Shown in pieces: positions 36,398 through 41,498 of a stretch of 41,498 bases of DNA. The notes beneath the pieces were generated by a model that was not told where the DNA came from, made no database searches, and was given only the letters and a program-made list of their open reading frames with translations. The position numbers and the translations under genes are program-made. The number at the start of each line of letters is the position of its first letter. Positions within the stretch are counted from its first letter, which is position 1. This stretch comes from CALZJC01 sp041574955. GTDB lineage: Bacteria; Acidobacteriota; Thermoanaerobaculia; Multivoradales; JAHEKO01. Location: assembly GCA_041574955.1 (NCBI GenBank), contig JBFGNS010000017.1, positions 1 to 41,498 on the forward strand, given 5' to 3'.

Positions 36398-36402
36398 GGA
36401 TC

Positions 36403-36422
36403 CGGCCGGCGGGCGCCGGCCG
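36403..36422. terminator. palindrome between convergent genes, possible two-way terminator
   Basis: CGGCCGGCG-GG-CGCCGGCCG is a perfect 9-bp inverted repeat with a 2-nt loop in the 30-bp gap between the subtilase stop and the bactofilin-like gene's stop. No T run on either side, so intrinsic termination is uncertain. Confidence 0.35.
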
Positions 36423-36427
36423 CAACC

Positions 36428-37729
36428 TCAGCGCTCCTCGTCCGGCCCCGGCTCGACCTCCGGCTGCCACGGCTCGCCCGGCGGTGACGCCGGCTGCTGC
36501 CATTCGGCGGGCGCCGCGGCGGGCGGCTGTGCCGCCACCACCTGGTCGCCGCCGTTGGTGGTGCCGAAGCGCGTCAGGATCGCGCCGCCGGTCGCCACCG
36601 TCCAGGCGGCGTAGCCGACCAGGAAGCCGAACACCAGGAAGATGCCGGCGAACAGCCGCAGCGGCGGCCCGTTGAAGTTGAGCATGTGGCCGACGAGCGA
36701 CCAGATCTCGATGGCGGCGACGCCCAGCAGGACCACGGCGTAGGGGCTGGCCAGCTGCCAGCCGAACCGCTGCCGCAGCAACTCGCCGAGCCGCTGCGCC
36801 ACCGCCACGAAGCCGAAGAAGACCACGATGGCCAGCGCCAGCAGCGCGAACGGCAGCAGGAACAGGAACGGGATGCCGATGATCGAGATGCACAGGATGA
36901 CCACCACCAGCACCAGCAGCGGGATGAACAGGATCTGCGCCCCCAGGCCCACCAGGCCGCACTTCCACGGCTCGGCCCCCACCCGCCCGGCGATGCGGCC
37001 GATCGGACCGCGGGCCATCAGCAGCGCCAGGAACGCGAACAGCACCAGCAGGGCCAGGCAGAACACCCGCCACGCCTGGCTGGCCAGCCAGCCGAACGGC
37101 GAGAACTCCCACCAGTCGCCGCCGCGCCAGCCCCAGCCGTGCCAGTCGCCGATCCGTGGCCACAGCGACAGGCTGAGCTGCGGTCCGGTGACGTCGATCA
37201 GCTCGCCGCGGATGCGCGCCCCGTCGTCGCGCACGACGCCGCCCCCGAAGCTGAGCGCGTCGCCCATCACCTCGGCCTCCTCACCCAGGATCAGCTGACC
37301 GCCGACCGCCGCCGCGTCACCCATGACGCTGCCCTCGATGCGCAGCGTGCCGCCGACCACGACGGCGTCGCCCAGCACCTCGCCCAGCACCACCAGCGAG
37401 CCGCCCACCACCACCACGTCGTCGGTGACCTCGTCCTCCTCGATCGTCAGGCTGCTGCCGACGATCACCTGGGCGTCGCTGCGCCGCTGGCGCCGCTCGC
37501 GGCGGGGCGGCGCGGGCTCGGCGGGCTCGCTCGGCGGCTCCGGCTCGGCCGGCTCGGCCTCCGGCGCGGGGGGCGCCGGCGCCTCGGCTGCCGGCTCGGC
37601 AGCGGGCGGCGCGGCCGGCTCGGCCTGCTGTGCGCGGCCCTCCAGGGCGCCGAGCAGCGGCAGGGCGATCAGCAGGGCAGCCGCCAGCAGCCACCGGCGG
37701 TGGGTTTGCGGTGAGCGGGGTTCGTTCAT
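36428..37729 (-). CDS. membrane protein with bactofilin-like (polymer-forming) repeats
   Basis: 433 residues. A signal peptide or anchor at ~12-32 is followed by an Ala/Pro/Glu-rich low-complexity region (36-85). Residues ~88-185 form a repeated beta-solenoid pattern (VVVVGGSLVVLGEVLGD, VVVGGTLRIEGSVMGD, AVGGQLILGEEAEVMGD) like the polymer-forming cytoskeletal/bactofilin family. After a Trp-rich link (~195-212), four or five hydrophobic helices lie at ~217-390, then a Pro/Glu-rich tail. In classical bactofilins the beta region is cytoplasmic and helix-free; here a signal and several helices suggest an envelope protein. Its ATG overlaps the preceding gene's stop (ATGA), so it is coupled to the putative anti-sigma gene. 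Confidence 0.78.
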   Translation of the reverse strand: MNEPRSPQTHRRWLLAAALLIALPLLGALEGRAQQAEPAAPPAAEPAAEAPAPPAPEAEPAEPEPPSEPAEPAPPRRERRQRRSDAQVIVGSSLTIEEDEVTDDVVVVGGSLVVLGEVLGDAVVVGGTLRIEGSVMGDAAAVGGQLILGEEAEVMGDALSFGGGVVRDDGARIRGELIDVTGPQLSLSLWPRIGDWHGWGWRGGDWWEFSPFGWLASQAWRVFCLALLVLFAFLALLMARGPIGRIAGRVGAEPWKCGLVGLGAQILFIPLLVLVVVILCISIIGIPFLFLLPFALLALAIVVFFGFVAVAQRLGELLRQRFGWQLASPYAVVLLGVAAIEIWSLVGHMLNFNGPPLRLFAGIFLVFGFLVGYAAWTVATGGAILTRFGTTNGGDQVVAAQPPAAAPAEWQQPASPPGEPWQPEVEPGPDEER

Positions 37730-38235
37730 CGACTCTTCTCCATCACCATCAGGCCGTGCAGCAATCGCACACCGCCGGCGCTGAGCAGAAGCGCGGTCGC
37801 TAGCGCCGCCATCGCCGGCGGCGACGTCAGCACGCTCCCGAGCGCTCGGCCTATGGCGAGCATGATCTGCCAGAAAGCCAGGCCCTCGGCGAGACGTTGA
37901 CAGGTTTCAACCAGGCCGCCGACCACAAAGCCGACCACAGCGGCCGGCGACAGCCGGGCGAGCAGGTCGGACGCCACGGCCGGAGCCAGCGCGGCGGCGG
38001 CAGCGGCGACGACGATCGCGCCGCCGATGGCGACGCGCCATCCGAGGGCGGGTTGCGGAGCGGCGCGGCGCGCCAGACCGACCCCGGCCATCACCCGGGC
38101 GGCGAAGCCAGCGGCCGGCGCCGGTAGTGGCAGCTGCCGGAAGACGCCGCGCAGCGCTGCCTCGGCAGCCTCCACGGCGCCGCGACGCTCGGCTTCCAGC
38201 CAGCGCTCGACGGATCTCTTCAGCTTGCGTGCCAT
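37726..38235 (-). CDS. putative anti-sigma factor (membrane protein)
   Basis: 169 residues from ATG 38235; GTG 38247 is an alternative start. The N-terminal ~60 residues are charged and helical (RWLEAERRGAVEAAEAALRGVF, then LPAPAAGFAARVMAG), the type of short sequence seen in cytoplasmic anti-sigma regions. Hydrophobic helices follow at ~67-85, 97-113, 118-137 and 142-160. There is no HXXXCXXC zinc motif. Its place, directly after an ECF sigma gene and overlapping a bactofilin-like gene, suggests it holds the sigma factor at the membrane, but this is inference from position. Confidence 0.6.
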   Translation of the reverse strand: MARKLKRSVERWLEAERRGAVEAAEAALRGVFRQLPLPAPAAGFAARVMAGVGLARRAAPQPALGWRVAIGGAIVVAAAAAALAPAVASDLLARLSPAAVVGFVVGGLVETCQRLAEGLAFWQIMLAIGRALGSVLTSPPAMAALATALLLSAGGVRLLHGLMVMEKSR

Positions 38236-38306
38236 GACCGTTTCCACCCTCTCCTACTGCGCCCTACGAGGCCCTCGTGGGCAAAGTTTCGCCGATTCCC
38301 GTGGCC

Positions 38307-38894
38307 TCATCCACGCCCCTCCGGGCCCCAGCCGCCGGCCGCCAGAAACTCGGCCATCTGCTTCCTGGCACGGTGCAGGTGGGTCTTGACCGTGCCCAGC
38401 GGAAGCTCCAGGATCTCGGCGATCTCGTCGTAGGAAAAGCCCTGCTGGAACCGCAGCAGAACCACCTCGCGGTACTCCGGCCGCAGCCGGCGCACGGCCG
38501 CCTCCAGGGCCTGCGCCAGATCGCCGCCGGCGGCCCGAGCCTCGGGCGATTCGTGCTGCGGCGCGGCGAGCACCGCCAGCGGGTCGCGACGCTCGTCGTC
38601 CGGCGTCTCGAGCGGCACGCTGGGCGGCCTGAAGCGGCGCAGGTGGTCGATGGCGGTGTTGTGGGCGATCTTGAACAGCCAGCTCGAGAACTGGCGGCGC
38701 CGGTCGAAGGTGGCCAGCGCCCGGTAGGCCTTGATGAGCGCGTCCTGCGCCAGGTCCTCGGCCAGCGCCGGGTCGCGCACCATGCGCAGCAGCAGGCCGT
38801 AGACCGGTCTCTGGTAGCGCTCCACGAGCTGCCGGAAGGCCTCGCCGTCGCCGCCGACGGCTCGCCCCACCAGCTCCGCATCTGCCACCGGCAT
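38307..38894 (-). CDS. ECF RNA polymerase sigma factor
   Basis: 195 residues, usual for extracytoplasmic-function sigma factors. Region 2 at ~22-90 has AFRQLVERYQRPVYGLLLRMV, DPALAEDLAQDALIKAYRAL and the FSSWLFKIAHNTAIDHLRR core-binding/-10 segment. Region 4 at ~133-185 has RRLRPEYREVVLLRFQQGFSYDEIAEILELPLGTVKTHLHRARKQM, a clean helix-turn-helix. It lies ahead of a putative anti-sigma gene (gap ~70 bp) and a bactofilin-like gene, likely one operon. The ATG follows a TACGCT box by 5 nt, without a Shine-Dalgarno. Confidence 0.92.
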   Translation of the reverse strand: MPVADAELVGRAVGGDGEAFRQLVERYQRPVYGLLLRMVRDPALAEDLAQDALIKAYRALATFDRRRQFSSWLFKIAHNTAIDHLRRFRPPSVPLETPDDERRDPLAVLAAPQHESPEARAAGGDLAQALEAAVRRLRPEYREVVLLRFQQGFSYDEIAEILELPLGTVKTHLHRARKQMAEFLAAGGWGPEGRG

Positions 38895-38899
38895 GACCT

Positions 38900-38905
38900 A
38901 GCGTA
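38900..38905 (-). promoter_or_regulatory. TANNNT -10 box for likely leaderless ECF sigma mRNA
   Basis: On the minus strand TACGCT ends 5 nt before the ATG at 38894, with no ribosome site. It sits in the 51-bp gap behind uppP, so the sigma operon may be separately transcribed. Confidence 0.35.
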
Positions 38906-38945
38906 CGTCGCACGGCGCCGCCGGTTCCGCTTCGCCAGGCACCTC

Positions 38946-39743
38946 TCAGCCGATCGCCAGCACCGCCAGCAGGGCCAGGCCCAGCGCTACCCGGTAGACC
39001 ACGAACAGCCGGAAGTCGCGCCGCCTGACCCAGCCCAGCAGCCAGCGGATGGCGGCATAGGCCGCCACCGCCGACACCACGAAGCCCACCGCCACCGGCC
39101 CGACCGCGACGGTCGGCGGTGCGCGCCACAGGTCGAGCAGGTCCTTGGCCGCCACCAGCAGACCCACCGGCACCGCCAGCAGAAAAGAGAAGCGCACCGC
39201 GGCCTCGCGCGACAGTCCCACCAGCAGCGCCGCGGTGATCGTGACCCCCGAGCGCGAGGTGCCCGGCACCAGCGCCAGCGCCTGCATCAGACCGATGGCC
39301 AGCGCCGCCCGCCAGCCGAGCGCGGCCAGGTCGGCCCGGCCGACACCGCGCCGGTCGGCCCAGCCGAGCAGCAGGCCGAACAGCAGGGTGGTGGCGGCGA
39401 TCAGGGCGATCCCGCGGCCGGCGACCGCCAGCCACCCCTGGAACGCCAGACCGGCGACCGCAACCGGTACGGTCGCCAGCAGCAGCTGGCCGGCCAGGCG
39501 GCGGTCCGCCGGGTCGCTGCCGGCCAGCCCCAGCCCGGCGGCCGCCAGCTTGCGCCAGCTGCCGGCGAAGCAGGCGATCACCGCCACCAGCGAGCCGCTG
39601 TTGGCCGCCATGTCGAACGCCAGGCCCTGGTCTTCCCACCCCAGCAGGTACGAGGTCAGGATCAGGTGGGCGGAGGAGCTGATGGGCAGGAACTCGGTGA
39701 CGCCCTGCACCAGGCCCAGCAGCACGGCTTGCATCCAGTCCAC
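38946..39743 (-). CDS. uppP: undecaprenyl-diphosphatase (bacitracin-resistance type)
   Basis: 265 residues from GTG 39743 (MDWMQAVLLG), a typical N-terminus of the UppP family. It removes phosphate from undecaprenyl diphosphate so that the lipid carrier for peptidoglycan and LPS can be reused. Conserved sites: GLVQGVTEFLPISSSAHLIL with the catalytic Glu and SSSAH (~9-28), a central membrane region, and PGTSRSGVTITAALLVGLSREAAVRFSFLLA (~160-190) with the phosphate-binding Arg. Eight or so hydrophobic helices. A GGAGG ribosome site is ~12 nt before the GTG. An open frame continues far upstream, but the family start is at this GTG. Confidence 0.95.
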   Translation of the reverse strand: MDWMQAVLLGLVQGVTEFLPISSSAHLILTSYLLGWEDQGLAFDMAANSGSLVAVIACFAGSWRKLAAAGLGLAGSDPADRRLAGQLLLATVPVAVAGLAFQGWLAVAGRGIALIAATTLLFGLLLGWADRRGVGRADLAALGWRAALAIGLMQALALVPGTSRSGVTITAALLVGLSREAAVRFSFLLAVPVGLLVAAKDLLDLWRAPPTVAVGPVAVGFVVSAVAAYAAIRWLLGWVRRRDFRLFVVYRVALGLALLAVLAIG

Positions 39744-39810
39744 GGCGAACCCCCACCTCCGGGCCGGCCGGGCGCCGCCATCGCCGCCGGAACCGCTCCC
39801 GAGCTTCGCG

Positions 39811-39827
39811 ATTCTATGGGATAGACT
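39811..39827. promoter_or_regulatory. back-to-back -10 boxes between uppP and the DUF4301 gene
   Basis: On the plus strand TAGACT (39822-39827) faces the DUF4301 gene, and on the minus strand TAGAAT (39816-39811) faces uppP, 5 bp apart. Both genes are 40-70 bp away, so this is a plausible divergent promoter pair; -35 boxes are not clear. Confidence 0.35.
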
Positions 39828-39867
39828 TTCAGCCCGCCCACCGCCGGCCCGCCACGGCCACCCCGTC

Positions 39868-41496
39868 ATGCCCAACGACCGCCGGCCGCCCGCCCCACAG
39901 GATCGCGCGCCAGACGGCGGCTCGCGGCCGCTGCCGACCGACGCCGACCGTCGCCAGCTCGAGCGCCACGGCATCTCGGAGGAGCAGCTACAGAGCCAGC
40001 TCGACCGGCTGGGCCGTCCCCCACGCCGCACCCCGCTGGCGCGGCCGTGCACCCCGGGCGACGGCGTCGTGCGGCTCACCCCGACCGACCACGCCCCGCT
40101 GCTGGCGCGCTGGCACGAGGCGGCCGCCGCCGGCCGGCTGGCCAAGCTGGTGCCGGCATCCGGCGCTGCCAGCCGCATGTTCCGCGATCTGCGGCTGCGC
40201 GCCGGCGACCGCCCGCCGGGAGACCGCGGACGGCTGGAGCGGCTCGCCGCCGAGGACGACCCCGGCGCCGCCGCCGTGCTGCGCCTGCTCGCCGAGCTGT
40301 CCCGCCTGCCGTTCGCCGGTCTGCTGGCCGCCGCGGCCGAGCGCGCCGGCCTCGACTACCGGCGGCTGGTGGCGGACGGCGCCTACGTGCCGCTGCTCGA
40401 GCTGCTGCTCGAGCCGCGCGGCCTGGGCTACGGCCAGGCGCCGAAGGCCCTGGTCGCCTTCCACCGCTACCGCGCGGAGGTGCGCACCGCCTTCGCCGAG
40501 CACCTGGCCGAGTCGCCGCCCTATCTGAGCGACGGCAGCGCCACCAGCCGCATCACCTTCACCGTCGCCGGACCCCAACGGGCTGCCTTCGAGGCGGCGC
40601 GCAGCGCGGCGCTCGCCGCCGCCGGGGACGGCGCCTGCCTCGAGATCGAGCTGTCGGTGCAGAGCCCGGCGACCGACACGGTGGCGCTCGACGACGACGG
40701 CCGGTTGCTGCGTGAGGACGACGGCCGCCTGGTGCTGCGGCCCTCCGGCCACGGCGCGCTGCTCGGCAACCTGGAGGCGCTCGACGGCGATCTGGTGCTG
40801 GTGCAGAACGTGGACAACGTCGCCGAGCGCTCGCGCCACGCCGAGATCGCCCTGTGGCGCCGGCTGCTCACCGGCCATCTGCTGCGGCTCGAGTCCCGGC
40901 TCGCGGACTGCCGGCGGCGGCTGGCCGCCGCGCCCCGAGACAACGGCGCCGTCGAGGCGGCGTTCGACGCCCTGGGCCGCTGGCTGGCGCTCGAGCCGCC
41001 GCCGGCGCTCGCCGGCGCACCGCCGGCCGAGCGCGCGGGTTGGGCGCTCGACCGGCTCGACCGGCCGCTCAGGGTGTGCGGCGTGGTGCCGAGCGCCGGC
41101 CGCGAGCCCGGCGGCGGCCCGTTCTGGGTGACCGAGCCCGCCGGCGGAGCCAGCGGCCAGATCGTCGAGCCGCCGGAGGTCGACCCGGACGACGCCGGTC
41201 AGCAGACCATCTGGCGCTCATCCACCCACTTCAACCCGGTCAACATGGTGCTGGCACCCCGCGGGCCGCAGCAGCGGCGCCGGCCGCTGGCGGCCTACGT
41301 CGACCTCGACCGCCACCTCCAGGTCCGCCGCTTCCACCGCGGCCGCGAGCTGCTCACCCTCGAGCGGCCCGGGTTGTGGAACGGCTCGATGGCAGGCTGG
41401 AACACCGCCTTCGTGGAGGTGCCGGGGTCGACCTTCAACCCGGTCAAGACGGTGTTCGATCTGCTCCGGCCCGGGCACCAGCCGGCGGCGGGCTGA
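39868..41496 (+). CDS. DUF4301 family protein
   Basis: 542 residues, complete. The signature LVPASGAASRMFRDL near residue 95 is a nucleotidyltransferase-like loop that marks DUF4301 proteins, and further conserved blocks are PKALVAFHRYRAEVRTAFAEHL, RPSGHGALLGNLEAL, DLVLVQNVDNVAER and, near the end, FWVTEPAGGASGQIVE and STHFNPVNMVLA. The pattern of PKALVAFH and VQNVDN recalls sugar-nucleotide transferases that hold Mg and NTP, but no activity is established. The start codon has no Shine-Dalgarno; the Pro/Arg-rich first 25 residues are low-complexity. Divergent from uppP. Confidence 0.85.
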   Translation: MPNDRRPPAPQDRAPDGGSRPLPTDADRRQLERHGISEEQLQSQLDRLGRPPRRTPLARPCTPGDGVVRLTPTDHAPLLARWHEAAAAGRLAKLVPASGAASRMFRDLRLRAGDRPPGDRGRLERLAAEDDPGAAAVLRLLAELSRLPFAGLLAAAAERAGLDYRRLVADGAYVPLLELLLEPRGLGYGQAPKALVAFHRYRAEVRTAFAEHLAESPPYLSDGSATSRITFTVAGPQRAAFEAARSAALAAAGDGACLEIELSVQSPATDTVALDDDGRLLREDDGRLVLRPSGHGALLGNLEALDGDLVLVQNVDNVAERSRHAEIALWRRLLTGHLLRLESRLADCRRRLAAAPRDNGAVEAAFDALGRWLALEPPPALAGAPPAERAGWALDRLDRPLRVCGVVPSAGREPGGGPFWVTEPAGGASGQIVEPPEVDPDDAGQQTIWRSSTHFNPVNMVLAPRGPQQRRRPLAAYVDLDRHLQVRRFHRGRELLTLERPGLWNGSMAGWNTAFVEVPGSTFNPVKTVFDLLRPGHQPAAG

Positions 41497-41498
41497 GC

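Noticed and set aside
39145..39867. N-terminal extension of the DUF4301 gene to 39145
   Set aside because: It is Arg/Ser/Pro-rich and lies antisense to uppP; the ATG at 39868 is the likely start.
39744..40178. N-terminal extension of uppP to 40178
   Set aside because: The added part is opposite the DUF4301 gene and has no family similarity; GTG 39743 starts the UppP domain exactly.

Overview
The window is a GC-rich (roughly 70% or more by eye) bacterial chromosome segment that is densely coded, with short gaps and many stop/start overlaps. A complete Kdo route to lipopolysaccharide, a late lipid A acyltransferase homologue, a LolA-type lipoprotein carrier, TatA/TatC and a Mn-type superoxide dismutase point to a Gram-negative, oxygen-exposed bacterium. 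The mixture of c-di-AMP synthesis, ECF sigma/bactofilin-like genes and a secreted subtilase ending in DGYTWS repeats would fit Acidobacteriota (Thermoanaerobaculia-like) or a neighbouring phylum. That placement is inference; there is no rRNA gene in the window to settle it.

Layout. 3-2290: end of a lolA-like gene, an exported protein of unknown function and a long-chain polyprenyl diphosphate synthase. 2213-3304 (minus): a membrane-anchored protein with a rhamnosidase-like sugar-binding domain whose end overlaps the synthase gene. 3418-9194: the envelope operon kdsB-pyrG-kdsA-kdsD-kdsC-acyltransferase, which makes arabinose-5-P, Kdo-8-P, Kdo and CMP-Kdo, supplies the CTP, and may acylate lipid A. 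9213-11272 (minus): tatA-tatC followed at once by a receiver-TIR fusion gene. 11377-12984: a CtpA-type protease. 13025-14656 (minus): an ECF-like sigma factor and a histone-deacetylase-like enzyme. 14752-15207 (minus): tRNA-Val, tRNA-Asp and rpmG. 15482-16801: sodA, a strong intrinsic terminator and an ArsR-type regulator.

16879-25499 is one long plus-strand block: a CAT-anticodon tRNA, tilS, an hpt-like gene, ftsH, folP, cdaA, a YbbR-domain gene, glmM and pdxJ. It joins the classical tilS-hpt-ftsH order to the cdaA-ybbR-glmM order. 25591-30303 (minus) is a single 1570-residue multi-pass membrane protein with large extracytoplasmic regions, one of them Cache-like, and a cytoplasmic tail with no kinase or cyclase motifs. 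After a 347-bp gap come a 71-residue gene and a sigma54-activating response regulator (minus), then recD2 and the repeat-tailed subtilase (plus). A minus-strand operon of ECF sigma factor, putative anti-sigma protein and bactofilin-like membrane protein follows, then uppP (minus) and a DUF4301-family gene (plus).

The most unusual items are the receiver-TIR fusion at the end of the tat operon and the giant orphan membrane sensor-like protein. Others worth a second look are a recurrent TANNNT box 5-9 nt before start codons lacking a Shine-Dalgarno (suggesting leaderless mRNAs), a hairpin that would hide the ribosome site of an ECF sigma gene, and a CAT tRNA lying 10 bp before tilS. No transposon, integrase, CRISPR array or complete known defence system was seen.
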